From the NCBI GenBank assembly GCA_016220085.1, contig JACRIN010000072.1:38905-102904 (forward strand): a stretch of DNA of 64,000 nt, in the 5' to 3' direction. Position 1 is the stretch's first letter; each line of letters starts with the position of its first letter. Position numbers and translations under genes: made by a program. Origin of the DNA: Planctomycetota bacterium. Lineage in GTDB: Bacteria > Planctomycetota > UBA1135 > GCA-002686595. Of this stretch, positions 8,238 through 18,755 are shown one piece after another. The notes beneath the pieces are model-generated. The model was not told the DNA's origin. It was given only the letters and a program-made list of their open reading frames with translations, and searched no databases.

Positions 8238-10166
8238 CTAGAGCGAATCGAGCAGCTCGCGGACCTTGCGTCGCAGCGCTTCGGGCGTGTACGGCTTCCG
8301 CAGGAACGCCGCGCCGAGGTCGGTCAACGCTTGCTCGCGCAACGCGACCTCGGTGTAGCCCGACGCGAAGAGGATCTTGGTCGCTGGACGCACGCGGCGG
8401 ATCTCGACCGCGAGCTCCGTGCCGCTCATCCGCCCCATCACGACATCGGTGAACAGCAGGTCGAGCGGCCGATCGAGCGCGCGGACCAATTCCAACGCGT
8501 CCGGCCCCGATGACGCGGCAAGCACGTCGTACCCGCGCGAGCGCAGCGACGCGAGCGCGACCTCTCGGACGTGGACATCGTCCTCGACGAGCAGGATCGT
8601 CTCGTCGCCGCCGACCGGGTCGACGCGCGCGGGCTCCGGAGCGGTCGCGACGCCGCCGAGGCGAGGCAGCAGCACGCGCAGCGTCGTGCCGGCCTGCGGC
8701 ACGCTCTCGACCTCGATCGCACCGCGGTGTTGGGTCACGAGGCCATGGCAGATCGCAAGGCCGAGCCCGGTGCCGCGGCCGCGTTCCTTCGTGGTGAAGA
8801 ACGGCTCGAACAGGTGCGTTTGCACTTCGCGCCCCATGCCGATCCCGGTGTCGGAGACTTCCAGCTCGATGTACGACCCGGGCTCCAACACGCCGCGCGC
8901 TCGCTCGCCGTCGACCTCGGCGCGACGCGTTCGGATCCGCAGTCGGCCGCCGCCGTGCATCGCGTCGCGCGCGTTGAGCGCGAGGTTGACCAGCACCTGC
9001 TCGAACTGACCGCCATCGAAGTGGGCCGCACCCGTGTCGGGCCCGAGCTCGAGTTCGAGCTGGATGTGCTCGCCAATCAACCGTCGCAGCATCGACTCCA
9101 CGCTGCGCACGCTCGAATTCACGTCGAGGATCCGCGGCTCGATCGCTTGCTTGCGGGCGAAGGCGAGCAATTGCTGCGTCAGATTCGACGCCCGCTCGGC
9201 CGCGGTGCGCGCTTGCAGGATCGCGGCGTGGGCGGTGCCGGACGATCCGACCGACTCCTGCGCGAGTTCGCAGCAGCCCAGGATCACCGTGAGGAAGTTG
9301 TTGAAGTCGTGCGCGATCCCGCCCGCGAGGCGGCCGATCGCGTCCATCTTGCGTGAGTGCAGGAGTTCCTCTTCGAGCCGCTTGCGCTCCGAGACATCGC
9401 GCAAGATCACGGTGTAGAGCTTCTCCCCGCCGATCTCCGCCTGCGAGATCGAGGCCTCGAGCGGGAACTCGGTGCCGTCGGAGCGCAGCCCGCTCACCGT
9501 GCCGAGCCTCCCCATCCGCCGATTGGTGCCGCCGGTCCGACCGAAGTCGCGCACGTACTCGAAGTGCGACGTGCGGAAGCGTTCGGGCAAGAAGCGTTCG
9601 AGCGGTTCGCCGAGCGCCTCGTTCGCGGTGCACCGGAACATGCGCTCGGCGGCGCCGTTGAAGAGCACGATGCGCTGCTCTTCGTCGACGGAGAGGATCG
9701 CGTCCATCGCGGAGTCGATCACGCCGGCTAGCCGCCGCTCGTTCTCGCGAAGCGCACGCTCCGCGACCTTGCGCTCGGTGATGTCGAGATGGACCCCGAC
9801 GACGCGGACCGCGCGTCCCGCCGTGTCGCGCACCACCGTCCCTTCCGAAGCGACCCAGCGTTCGAGCGCGAGCGGCGGCGCGATCCGGAACTCGACCGAG
9901 AGGAGCGCGTCGATCCGCAGCGCCTCCTCGAGCGCACGGCTCACCGCCTCTCGATCCGCGAAGTAGACGAGCGCGGTCAGGCTGGCGAGGTCGTCCGGAA
10001 GTTCCGCCGGCGCCATACCGAACAGCGACGCGTTCTCGGGCGAAAGCGTCAACTTCCCGGTCGCGAGGTCCAGGTCCCAGACGCCGACCCTCGCAAGGCG
10101 AAGTGCGCCGACCAACTGCTCGGCGTTCATCGAGTGGACGGGGTCGGGCGGACCTCGCTTGGCCAT
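8238..10166 (-). CDS. PAS-domain hybrid sensor histidine kinase with C-terminal receiver
   Basis: 642 residues from the ATG at 10166, which has a GGAGG ribosome site 4-5 bases upstream; this is why it is preferred over the start at 10223. Domain order: two PAS domains (roughly residues 15-130 and 140-265, each ending in an ITERK or VSERK linker), a HisKA dimerisation domain with the phospho-acceptor His in GGIAHDFNNFL, an HATPase domain (NLALNARDAM, DTGIGM, GRGTGLGL), and a receiver beginning ETILLVEDDV with phospho-Asp in LLFTDVVM. There is no transmembrane segment, so it is probably a cytosolic sensor of a soluble or redox ligand. It is convergent with the MEMO-like gene. No DNA-binding partner is adjacent, so its output is unknown. 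Confidence 0.95.
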   Translation of the reverse strand: MAKRGPPDPVHSMNAEQLVGALRLARVGVWDLDLATGKLTLSPENASLFGMAPAELPDDLASLTALVYFADREAVSRALEEALRIDALLSVEFRIAPPLALERWVASEGTVVRDTAGRAVRVVGVHLDITERKVAERALRENERRLAGVIDSAMDAILSVDEEQRIVLFNGAAERMFRCTANEALGEPLERFLPERFRTSHFEYVRDFGRTGGTNRRMGRLGTVSGLRSDGTEFPLEASISQAEIGGEKLYTVILRDVSERKRLEEELLHSRKMDAIGRLAGGIAHDFNNFLTVILGCCELAQESVGSSGTAHAAILQARTAAERASNLTQQLLAFARKQAIEPRILDVNSSVRSVESMLRRLIGEHIQLELELGPDTGAAHFDGGQFEQVLVNLALNARDAMHGGGRLRIRTRRAEVDGERARGVLEPGSYIELEVSDTGIGMGREVQTHLFEPFFTTKERGRGTGLGLAICHGLVTQHRGAIEVESVPQAGTTLRVLLPRLGGVATAPEPARVDPVGGDETILLVEDDVHVREVALASLRSRGYDVLAASSGPDALELVRALDRPLDLLFTDVVMGRMSGTELAVEIRRVRPATKILFASGYTEVALREQALTDLGAAFLRKPYTPEALRRKVRELLDSL

Positions 10167-10354
10167 GGAGCCTCCGGGAGGGGTAGCTCGCGGTCCGACC
10201 CGATCGTGTTGCGCTCGCGACACGCTGCGGCGAGTCGATCCCGAGGTGGAAGCTCCCGGATGCTCCCCAGCGCCCCATGCCGCGGCAACGCTCTAACTTG
10301 CGTCAGGGGCAATAATCTCTACGAGTACCCACGAGGGAGACTCGCCCGGGGTGT

Positions 10355-11176
10355 TCAGCGCCCCTCGAACCGGGGCTTGCGCTTCTCCGCGAACGCCCCG
10401 AGCGCCTCCAGCCGGTCCCGGGTGGGGATCACCAGATCGTAGCAGCGCGCCTCGGTTTCGAGACCGTCGGTGAGCGCCTGCTCGGTGCCGAGGTCGATCG
10501 CGCGCTTCGCGGCGCGCACGGCGACCGGCCCGTTGTCCGCGATCGTCCGCGCGAGCTCGAGCGCGCGCTCGAGCAACTTGCCCGGCGCCGCGACCTCGTT
10601 GACCAAGCCGTAGCGTTCCGCGCGCTCGGCGCCGATCTTCTTCGCGGTCAGGATCAGCTCCTTCGCGCGCGCCTTGCCGATCAAGCGCGGCAAACGCTGG
10701 GTGCCGCCGGCTCCCGGGATGATCGCGAGCGACGTCTCGGTCAGCCCGAGCTCCGCGTGCGGCGCGGCGATCCGCAGATCGCACGCGAGCAAGAGCTCGG
10801 TCCCGCCGCCGAACGCGACGCCGTTGATCGCGCCGAGCGTCGGTTGCGGCAGCGCCTCGAGGTCGTCCATCGTGCGTCGGATGTTCTTGACGAAGATCGG
10901 CACGCGCTCGAGCGGCATCTCGCGCCGCTCCTTCAGGTCCGCGCCGGCGCAAAACGCTTTCTCCCCCGCTCCGGTCAGCACGATCGCGCGCAACGTCAGG
11001 TCCTGCGCGAGCTCGTGGAAGAGCGTCCGCAAGCGCTTGAGCGTCGGGAACGAGAGGCAGTTCATCACTTCGGGACGGTTCAACGTCAACACCATCACGT
11101 CGCCGGTGCGCTCGGCGAGCACGAGCTCGGGACGGTCGGGAACGTCGGACGGGAAGTCGGCGCGCAGTTCTTGCAT
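10355..11176 (-). CDS. Enoyl-CoA hydratase/isomerase family protein
   Basis: A 273-residue crotonase-fold protein. The family markers are present: KAFCAGADLKE for the CoA-binding/oxyanion loop, INGVAFGGGTELLLACDLRIA with the first catalytic Glu, and ETSLAIIPGAGGTQRLPR with the second. Both catalytic glutamates are therefore present, consistent with a hydratase acting on trans-2-enoyl-CoA, though methylglutaconyl-CoA hydratase or another crotonase activity is possible (the AIIPGAGGTQRL stretch resembles the AUH type). It lies 33 bases downstream of the LPS-core operon, but its own promoter and leaderless geometry suggest independent expression. No other fatty-acid or branched-chain degradation genes are nearby. 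Confidence 0.93.
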   Translation of the reverse strand: MQELRADFPSDVPDRPELVLAERTGDVMVLTLNRPEVMNCLSFPTLKRLRTLFHELAQDLTLRAIVLTGAGEKAFCAGADLKERREMPLERVPIFVKNIRRTMDDLEALPQPTLGAINGVAFGGGTELLLACDLRIAAPHAELGLTETSLAIIPGAGGTQRLPRLIGKARAKELILTAKKIGAERAERYGLVNEVAAPGKLLERALELARTIADNGPVAVRAAKRAIDLGTEQALTDGLETEARCYDLVIPTRDRLEALGAFAEKRKPRFEGR

Positions 11177-11184
11177 GGGGCGAA

Positions 11185-11213
11185 ACTCTAGCGGCGCGGC
11201 GTTCGGCCGTCAG
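11185..11213 (-). promoter_or_regulatory. Promoter of the enoyl-CoA hydratase gene
   Basis: On the minus strand CTGACG (11213-11208) and TAGAGT (11190-11185) are separated by exactly 17 bases. The -10 hexamer ends 8 bases before the ATG at 11176 and there is no SD sequence, so the transcript is probably leaderless. The -35 overlaps the stop codon of the upstream GT39-like gene. Confidence 0.55.
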
Positions 11214-12895
11214 CGCGGCTCGAGCACGAGCTCGTCGAAGCTCTCGACCGAGCCCCAGTCGGACGGCGAGACGATCCGCGGAGCAGGCGCGGTCGAGCGC
11301 ACCTCGAACGCGGTCGGCGAACGCCATTCGGCGACGTCGACGGCGATCAGGCCGAGCGCGAGGAGCCCGAGCGCCCACGCGAGCGCGCGGCCCGCGCCGG
11401 GGTGGGCCGCGCGGACGCGCGTGAGGAGCTCGTCGAGCGCGAGCGCAGCGAGGAACGCGAACACGCAGCCGATCGACGCGGCCTGGCGTGCGTAACCGTA
11501 GAACGCGAGCGTCACCGCGAGCTTGTAGAGCAGCGCGAACGCGAAGAGCGCTCCGACGCGGCGGCGCCAGGCGACCCACGCGCCCGCGGCGAAGCTCAGG
11601 CCGAGCAGCGCGCGCCACGCGGCGCCGCCCTGCGGCACGGTCAGGTCGACGGGGCGACGTACGCCCGCCGCGCCGTACGGCAGGTCGCGCGCGCCGAACC
11701 CGAGCGTCGCGCCGTCCGAGAAGCGCGCGAGCTTCGCCGCCAGCAGGCGCGTCGTGCGCGCCGGATCCTCGGCGAGCCAGCCGGCGCCGGTGCTCCAGCC
11801 GTGGTTCAAGAGCCGCAGGTGGCTCGGCCGCGCGAACGAGAACGTCGGCTCGGGATCGCGGCCGTCGAGCAGCGCCGCGCGCGAGAATCCGCCGGTCGCG
11901 AGCGGGTGATTCGCGAGCGCGAAGTCGAGCGGTCCCTTCCACGTGACCAACGTCCACTCGGCAATCGGCTCCGGCGTGTAGCCCCAGTCGGCGAAGAAGC
12001 GCTCGACGTCGTCGAGGCCGACCTCGACGTCGCCCGCCGCGCGCCTCAGGTCGGCGAGGTGGCGCGCGCTCGGCTCGCGGGCGAACCCGGGCAGCCGGTC
12101 GATCGCTCGCCACGCGTCGCCGGTCCACGGCGGAACGAACTTGGACCATTCGATGATGCGGGAGAGGTGGTTGAAGCGCGAGCTCGCGACGTGCGCTCGC
12201 CACGCCCCCGGAGTGCACGTCGCGACCAACGCGAGCGCGACGAACGCGGTGCCCAGGCACGCGCGCGAGCGGCGTTCGACCGTCGGCCACACGCGCACGA
12301 GCGCCCAGGAGCTCGCGAGCGCGACGAACGCGACGTGCTCCGCGCGCAGCAACGCCGCGGCGCCGTGCACGATGCCGAGCGCGAGCGACCCCGCGAGCGT
12401 CGGCCGCTCGACCCAACGCGACGTCAAGGCGATCGAGGCGAGCAACGCGAGCGCGTACGGCGTCTCGTTGTTCAGGCTGGTCGCGAGCTGGTAGTCGCCG
12501 AACGACAACGCGAGCCACGCGGCCGCGAGGAGCCCGACCCGCGCGCCCGCGAGTCCGCCGGCGACGAGGTAGAGCAACGCGACGGTCGCGGCCGAGAGAC
12601 CGCACCACACGAGCTTCAGCGTCTCGAACGGCGGCCCGCCGAGCAGGTGCACGAGGTACGCGGCACCCGGCGCGCGCAACGGCAGGTCGTACTCGAAGCG
12701 CTCGCCGCGCGCGAGCGCCGCCGCCCAACGCGCCCACACCGGCGCATCGCCTTCGTAGCGCATCGAATGCGGCCACGTCGAGTCGCTCGACGCGAGCAGG
12801 AACGCCGCGCGCAGCGCGAACGCGAGGCCGAAGAGGCCGAGCGCGACGCCCCACCGCGGCGCGTGCGACTTCGCGGAGCCGACGGGGGCGCTCAC
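11210..12895 (-). CDS. GT39/ArnT-like integral membrane glycosyltransferase
   Basis: 561 residues from a GTG at 12895 that overlaps the previous stop by 4 bases (GTGA); the frame upstream of it is non-protein-like. The first ~40 residues form a transmembrane helix (WGVALGLFGLAFALRAAFLL), then an acidic luminal loop, then many hydrophobic segments and a soluble C-terminal part, the layout of polyprenyl-phosphate-dependent GT-C transferases (PMT/ArnT). Such enzymes transfer sugars from lipid carriers on the periplasmic face. As the last gene of an operon with two heptosyltransferase-like enzymes and a lipopolysaccharide kinase, it probably decorates the LPS core or lipid A. Substrate cannot be told from sequence. 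A related GT39-like gene is at 53101-55047. Confidence 0.75.
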   Translation of the reverse strand: MSAPVGSAKSHAPRWGVALGLFGLAFALRAAFLLASSDSTWPHSMRYEGDAPVWARWAAALARGERFEYDLPLRAPGAAYLVHLLGGPPFETLKLVWCGLSAATVALLYLVAGGLAGARVGLLAAAWLALSFGDYQLATSLNNETPYALALLASIALTSRWVERPTLAGSLALGIVHGAAALLRAEHVAFVALASSWALVRVWPTVERRSRACLGTAFVALALVATCTPGAWRAHVASSRFNHLSRIIEWSKFVPPWTGDAWRAIDRLPGFAREPSARHLADLRRAAGDVEVGLDDVERFFADWGYTPEPIAEWTLVTWKGPLDFALANHPLATGGFSRAALLDGRDPEPTFSFARPSHLRLLNHGWSTGAGWLAEDPARTTRLLAAKLARFSDGATLGFGARDLPYGAAGVRRPVDLTVPQGGAAWRALLGLSFAAGAWVAWRRRVGALFAFALLYKLAVTLAFYGYARQAASIGCVFAFLAALALDELLTRVRAAHPGAGRALAWALGLLALGLIAVDVAEWRSPTAFEVRSTAPAPRIVSPSDWGSVESFDELVLEPR

Positions 12896-13938
12896 GCGAG
12901 CCACTCGCTCGCCGCAAGCGCCAATCGCTCGGGCTCGATCTCGTGCATGCAGCGTCCGCGCGCGACACCCTCGAACGCGCAGAGCTCCTGGTGACACGGC
13001 CCGCACGTGACGTGGATCCGCACCAGTCGCGTGCGCTCCTGGTGCGCCGCGGTGTGACGGGGATCGGTCGGCCCCGCGACGACGACCAGCCTCGCGCCGA
13101 CCGCTTGCGCGACATGGCGCAGTCCGTTGTCGGCGGTGAGCACGACCGCGGCGAGCTCCGCGAGCGCCGCGAACTCGAGCAGCTCAGGCGGCGGATGCAC
13201 CGGCGTCAGACAGAACGTCGGCGCGAGCGAGCGCGCGGCTTCGGCGACGAGCGCTTCCTCGCCCGGCCCGCACGCGAGCACCGGCACGATCCCGTGCACC
13301 TCCGCGAGCCGCGCGAGCGCGCGCGCGAAGTGCGCCGGCGGATACCCTTTCGCCGAACCGGCGCGCGCACCGACGTTCGCGAGCACGAAGCGACGGCCGG
13401 GTTCGAGCCCGAGCGCGGCGAGACGCGTCCGCATGCGCTCGCGCACCTCCGGCGGCACGTCGATCCGCGGCCGCGAGTCTCGAACGAAGACTCCGAGCAG
13501 CGCGACGAGCTCGCTCGCGCCGGTCGACACCGGCCGCGGCAGCCAACGCGGGAACCGACCGGCGACGCCGAGCTCCCACGGCACCTCGCCGGCTTCGCGC
13601 GCGGGCGCCAGCGAGTCGGAGAGCAGCAGGTAGCGGCCGTCGCGCGCCCAACCGACGCGCCGCGGGATCCGCGCGCGCCACGCCGCGAACGCGCTGCGGA
13701 ACGAGCCCGTGAACAGCACCGCGACGTCGTGACCGGCCCACTCGGGCCCGGGCTCGCCGTCCTCGATCGCGACCGCGCGCGCCGGACTCGCGCCGAGCAA
13801 CGGCAGGAACCGCCGCGGCGCGACCAGAGTCGTGCGCTCGCCAAAACGAGCGATCAACGCGCGCACGGCGGGCTCGCACGCGACGAAATCGCCGAGCCAC
13901 GACGGCAAGCGCACGAGGACGCGCTCGCGCGGGCTCAT
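12892..13938 (-). CDS. Glycosyltransferase family 9 (heptosyltransferase-like)
   Basis: 348 residues from the ATG at 13938, which overlaps the preceding stop (ATGA). The start VLVRLPSWLGDFVACEPAVRAL is the classic GT9/WaaF opening. The nucleotide-sugar site is the C-terminal half with ADNGLRHVAQAVG and VVAGPTDPRHTAA. The tail has the Cys pattern CGPCHQELC...RCM seen in heptosyltransferase II relatives. It would add an ADP-heptose or related sugar to the inner core on the cytoplasmic face. It is the second of two adjacent GT9 genes that are clearly paralogous but diverged. Confidence 0.9.
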   Translation of the reverse strand: MSPRERVLVRLPSWLGDFVACEPAVRALIARFGERTTLVAPRRFLPLLGASPARAVAIEDGEPGPEWAGHDVAVLFTGSFRSAFAAWRARIPRRVGWARDGRYLLLSDSLAPAREAGEVPWELGVAGRFPRWLPRPVSTGASELVALLGVFVRDSRPRIDVPPEVRERMRTRLAALGLEPGRRFVLANVGARAGSAKGYPPAHFARALARLAEVHGIVPVLACGPGEEALVAEAARSLAPTFCLTPVHPPPELLEFAALAELAAVVLTADNGLRHVAQAVGARLVVVAGPTDPRHTAAHQERTRLVRIHVTCGPCHQELCAFEGVARGRCMHEIEPERLALAASEWLA

Positions 13939-14990
13939 GCGAGCGCCCGCGGCGGCGTCGCGCGCGCGAGCGCGACTTCGTCGAGCAGCCGCTCGGCGGC
14001 CGCGACGACGCGCTCGACGCCGAGTTCGGTCATGCAGCGATGGTGACCGAGCGGGCAGCGCCGCTGGATGCACGGCGAGCATTCGAGTCCCTCGACGCGC
14101 ACGATCGCGGCGCGCTCGAGCGACGTCGCGGTCAGCTCGGGGAAGTTCGGCCCCATCACGCACACGCACGGCACGTCGAACGCCGCGGCGTACCAACGCG
14201 GACCGGAGTCGCCGACGAGCATCAGGCTCGCCTCCGCGACCAACGCGCGCAGCGTCGCGAGATCCCGCGGCGTGCCGGCGAGCGACAGCGCGCGCGAGCG
14301 AACCCGCTCCGCGACCGCGTCCATCAGCGGTTCCTCGCCCGGCCCGCCGCTGACCACCGCGGCGAGTCCACGGCGCTCGTGGAGCCGGTCGAGCGATTCG
14401 GCGAAGCGTTCGACCGGCCACAGCTTCGCCGCGCCGAACGCCGCGCCGGGCGAACAGACGACGAAGCGTGCGTCCGGCGCGAGCCCGAGCCCCGCGAGCT
14501 TCGCGCGAACGGCCGCGCGCTCCTCGGCGCTCGCCGCGAGCACCGGGTGCAGCGAGGGCACGCCGATCGCGAGCACTCCGGCGACGTCGCGCAAGAGGTG
14601 CGCGGTCGGAATCGGCGCGCGGCGGCCGTCGCGCGTCGGCGGGACGACCGCGTGGGTCAACAGCACGCGCCGCGACGACAGCGCGCTGCCCGCGCGCACC
14701 GGCACGCCCGCGCGCGCGGCGCGCCACGCGGCGCCGAACGAGTTCGAGAGCAACAAGATCGCGTCGGGACGTTCGGTGCGCAGGACCTGGAGCTCGTGCG
14801 CGCTCGATTCGAGCGGCACCAGCGACTCCGGCGGCACGACGCCCTCGAGCACCTTGACCAGCGGTTTGCGAACGAGCACGCGCACGCGGCCGAAGCGCGC
14901 GTCCGCGAGCGCGGCGACGAGCACCGGCGTCGCCATGACGACATCGCCGACCCAATTCGGCGCGCGAATCGCGAGGCACGCGACCTTCAC
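13935..14990 (-). CDS. Glycosyltransferase family 9 (ADP-heptose:LPS heptosyltransferase II-like)
   Basis: 351 residues from a GTG at 14990 overlapping the kinase stop (GTGA). The N-terminus VACLAIRAPNWVGDVVMATPVL matches the WaaF family start closely. Later markers are VCSPGAAFGAAKLWP, VSGGPGEEPL, LMLVGDSGPRWYAAAF and VMGPNFPELTA; the end carries CSPCIQRRCPLGHHRCM, typical of heptosyltransferase II. Together with the ADP-heptose pathway genes elsewhere in the window (hldE, hldD, rfaE1/E2), an ADP-heptose donor is likely. Among the GT9 genes here it is the closest to WaaF by eye; a symbol is withheld because the acceptor is unknown. Confidence 0.92.
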   Translation of the reverse strand: MKVACLAIRAPNWVGDVVMATPVLVAALADARFGRVRVLVRKPLVKVLEGVVPPESLVPLESSAHELQVLRTERPDAILLLSNSFGAAWRAARAGVPVRAGSALSSRRVLLTHAVVPPTRDGRRAPIPTAHLLRDVAGVLAIGVPSLHPVLAASAEERAAVRAKLAGLGLAPDARFVVCSPGAAFGAAKLWPVERFAESLDRLHERRGLAAVVSGGPGEEPLMDAVAERVRSRALSLAGTPRDLATLRALVAEASLMLVGDSGPRWYAAAFDVPCVCVMGPNFPELTATSLERAAIVRVEGLECSPCIQRRCPLGHHRCMTELGVERVVAAAERLLDEVALARATPPRALA

Positions 14991-15871
14991 GCTCGCGACC
15001 TCTTGCCACCGTCGGGATCGACGTGGCGCGGCGCGTGCGCGGCGAGCCGAGCGCGCTTCGCGTCGATCGCGGCGAGCAAGGGCTCGAGCTCCAACCCCGC
15101 GCCGCGTCGCTCGCGATAACGCGCGACGAACGCGCGCCATTCGTCGGCGCCGACGTTCGTCGGCACCGAATGCGCGAGCGCGGCGAGGTCTTTGACGAAC
15201 CAGCGCTCGCGCGGCGAACGCTCGCGGCGCACGCGCCCGCAATCGAGCAAGACGAACGACGCGCCGCCGCGCGACTCGCGCGGCAACACGACGTGCTGGA
15301 GGTACAGGTCGCGGTGGTAGAAACCGGCGGCGTGCAGGCGCGCGACGAGCTCCGCGAGCTCGGCGAGCCACGCTTCGCGGCGCGCGCGCGGCGCCTCGGC
15401 GAGCGCGCTCGCGAGATCGGAATCGTGGCCGACCTTCTCCATCAGGACGAGCGAGACGCCGTCCGCGCTCGCCGCCGCGATCGGCCGCGGCACCGGGAAG
15501 CCCGCGCGCCCGAGCTCGCGCAAGTTCTCCGCCTCGCTGCACCCCGCGGCGCGCACGCGGCCGCGGTGCAGGAGCTCGTACCACCACTCGCGCGGCTCGC
15601 GTCCCGTGCGTCCCCAGTTCGCCCAGCGACCCCGACTTGCTCGAACGCGCTTCACGACGCACGCGTCGGCGTCGCCTTCCGGCCACAGGAACGTCTCCCG
15701 TCCGGCAACCCGCCGCAGCCACGCGCGCGGCACGAACGCAACGAGTCCCGCGAGCGCCGGCGCGCCGCCGAGCGCGGCGAACCGGGCCGGATCGAACACC
15801 CACCGCCCCGCTGCGCCGGCCTCCGAAGCAACGGTGACCGGCGGCGCTGCGATCGGGCGGGGGCTCTCCAC
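14987..15871 (-). CDS. Lipopolysaccharide kinase (InaA/RfaP/KdkA family)
   Basis: 294 residues from a GTG at 15871. The frame stays open upstream to 16081, but that segment is Gly/Arg-rich and non-conserved, so the start is inferred. This is a protein-kinase-like fold acting on LPS: the catalytic loop is [13 protein letters not shown] and the metal-binding Asp is in [11 protein letters not shown], both typical of the Kdo/heptose kinases. The N-terminal region has the [10 protein letters not shown] and [19 protein letters not shown] segments of the InaA family. It probably phosphorylates Kdo or heptose in the inner core. First gene of the overlapping kinase-GT9-GT9-GT39 operon. Confidence 0.88.
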   Translation of the reverse strand: MESPRPIAAPPVTVASEAGAAGRWVFDPARFAALGGAPALAGLVAFVPRAWLRRVAGRETFLWPEGDADACVVKRVRASRGRWANWGRTGREPREWWYELLHRGRVRAAGCSEAENLRELGRAGFPVPRPIAAASADGVSLVLMEKVGHDSDLASALAEAPRARREAWLAELAELVARLHAAGFYHRDLYLQHVVLPRESRGGASFVLLDCGRVRRERSPRERWFVKDLAALAHSVPTNVGADEWRAFVARYRERRGAGLELEPLLAAIDAKRARLAAHAPRHVDPDGGKRSRA

Positions 15872-16119
15872 GCCGCCATCCCACCAGCCGATTTCCCCCC
15901 CTGCAACCCGCCGGAGGGTCCGCCGGGCACCCCCTGGGGCCCGCCCCGTCCCGATACCCGCAAAAATCCGCACCCCGGAGCATTCCCCGTACGCCCCCGG
16001 GTCGATCAAATGCTTGCCCTTCGACCCGCGCGGCCGCCTTGGCGAGCCCGGTCGAAGACCACCCCGATCTCCAACCTCCACCCAACTGCCGGCACCCCGC
16101 GAGGGAGCCGGCGACTCCC
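15872..16119. other. Divergent intergenic region
   Basis: About 250 bases between the start of the LPS-core operon (minus) and glutamate dehydrogenase (plus). It should hold both promoters. I could not identify a good -35/-10 pair on either strand. A purine-rich GAGGGAG lies ~12 bases before the gdh ATG, rather far for an SD sequence. Confidence 0.4.
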
Positions 16120-17406
<1,287 letters not shown>

Positions 17407-17423
17407 TCTCGACCGTCCGATTC

Positions 17424-17472
17424 GACGCCGCCGGCGCCGCCCGTTCCGATGGGGCGCCGGCGGCGTCGTTTT
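17424..17472 (+). terminator. Rho-independent terminator after glutamate dehydrogenase
   Basis: A perfect 15-base stem (17424-17438 with 17453-17467), a 14-base loop, and a short T-run (gtttt) directly after. It is 18 bases past the gdh stop. This is the clearest plus-strand terminator in the window. Confidence 0.9.
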
Positions 17473-17529
17473 CGGAGCGTGAGGTCGGCGATCGAGGCCG
17501 CGTCGCCCGTGACGCGACGTCGGTCTAGC

Positions 17530-17535
17530 TAGACT
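17530..17535 (+). promoter_or_regulatory. -10 element, leaderless geometry, before the 17542 gene
   Basis: TAGACT ends 6 bases before the ATG at 17542 and no SD sequence is present. No convincing -35 hexamer is visible at 17 bases. Confidence 0.4.
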
Positions 17536-17541
17536 CGCGCC

Positions 17542-18714
17542 ATGAAGCTGGGGGTCCGGGTCGCGATGCTCGGCTGCCTCGCACTGCTCTTGCTCTTCAC
17601 CGCGATCCTCCTGGGCCCGCTGGTGTTCCCGATCGGCCCGGTCGGTCGCTCGCCAAGTGAAGTCGCGCCTGATCCCTCGCTCGCCTCCGGAGTGCGCGTG
17701 GGGGCCGGACTGTACGAACGCAGCGACTTCGCCATCGTGCCGTCGACCGGCGATGCGACGAACCTTGCGCTCGGAACGGTCGCTGGGGATCCGCGCGAGC
17801 ATCTGATCGTCGCGGGGACTCGCGGTTGGGAGTTGCGCGATCCCACGACGCTCGTGGTTCTGGGCGGCGGCTCTTGGATGCGCGAACACAGCGGCGTCTG
17901 CGTGATCGACCTCGACGGCGACGGCGCGCTGGAGTTCGCGACGTTCGGCGGGTGCTTCGATGAGCCAGCGATCTACGACGGGACGGGGAAGCCCGTGTCG
18001 TACGCGCCGAACGACGGCCCCGTTTCCGAAACCGAGCGCATCCGCCTCGGTTGGCAGCAGAGCCACTTCCATGTTCTCGGCGTCGACGGGATCGAAAGGC
18101 GCGTCGAGTTACCTACCCGGATCGACACGTTCGAACGCGGAACGACACGGCTCGTCGACACCGACGGCGATGGCACGCCGGAGATCCTGACCGCGGAGGG
18201 CGACGATCTGGAGGTCCGGTCGCTGGCAGGCGCGGTCCTCCGTCGAGTCACGCCACCGGATGCGGACTTCGTGAACTGCCTCGAGCTCCGCGACGAGTTC
18301 GGCACTCCGCCGCGCAGATTGCTCGTCGTCGGCCACAACGTCTTCGACGGCCCGAGGGAAGGGCAACACTACGAGCTCTACGAACTCGACGCTCGGACCC
18401 GCGTCGGCGAGGTCACGGAGGACGAGCTGAACGCGCGCCGCAACTCCTGGGACCTCGGCGTCCCGCCCAAGCGCCGCGCACGACTCGCCCCGCTCTTCCA
18501 ACAGGCACCGATCGCCGGCTACGCCCACACGCGCCAGTGTCTCCGCGTGCTCGACGCCGACGACCGCACGCTCTTCGAGGAGGTCGTCGCGGCGCCCGAC
18601 GGACTCGTCTGCTTGGAACTCGGAGACGTCCAGCCGCTCACCGAACCGCCGGGCGCGTTCCTCGCGGCGTACGGACTCGGGCTGCGTCGCTACGTGCCGG
18701 CGACTGCGCGCTGA
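17542..18714 (+). CDS. Hypothetical membrane-anchored protein with FG-GAP-like calcium loops
   Basis: 390 residues. The N-terminus has one strong hydrophobic segment (LGCLALLLLFTAILLGPLVF), either a signal anchor or an uncleaved signal peptide, so the rest is probably outside the cytoplasm. Two DxDGDG calcium-loop motifs (IDLDGDGALEF and VDTDGDGTPEI) sit in beta-rich repeats of the FG-GAP/VCBS kind, suggesting a partial propeller. I do not recognise the family. It starts just after the gdh terminator and is the first of three plus-strand genes (17542, 18756, 19560) that all have a -10-like hexamer 6-8 bases before the ATG. It lacks the shared C-terminal domain of the larger secreted proteins. 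Confidence 0.75.
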   Translation: MKLGVRVAMLGCLALLLLFTAILLGPLVFPIGPVGRSPSEVAPDPSLASGVRVGAGLYERSDFAIVPSTGDATNLALGTVAGDPREHLIVAGTRGWELRDPTTLVVLGGGSWMREHSGVCVIDLDGDGALEFATFGGCFDEPAIYDGTGKPVSYAPNDGPVSETERIRLGWQQSHFHVLGVDGIERRVELPTRIDTFERGTTRLVDTDGDGTPEILTAEGDDLEVRSLAGAVLRRVTPPDADFVNCLELRDEFGTPPRRLLVVGHNVFDGPREGQHYELYELDARTRVGEVTEDELNARRNSWDLGVPPKRRARLAPLFQQAPIAGYAHTRQCLRVLDADDRTLFEEVVAAPDGLVCLELGDVQPLTEPPGAFLAAYGLGLRRYVPATAR

Positions 18715-18741
18715 CGCTGGGGTGCGTCCGCGCCGCATCGA

Positions 18742-18747
18742 TAGGAT
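18742..18747 (+). promoter_or_regulatory. -10 element, leaderless geometry, before the 18756 gene
   Basis: TAGGAT ends 8 bases before the ATG at 18756. No SD sequence and no clear -35. Confidence 0.4.
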
Positions 18748-18755
18748 GTTCGACG

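Noticed and set aside
6832..10278. 1148-residue minus-strand ORF
   Set aside because: Its sequence is Arg/Gly/Ala-rich and lies over two recognisable genes (MEMO-like and PAS hybrid kinase); it is a GC-codon shadow.
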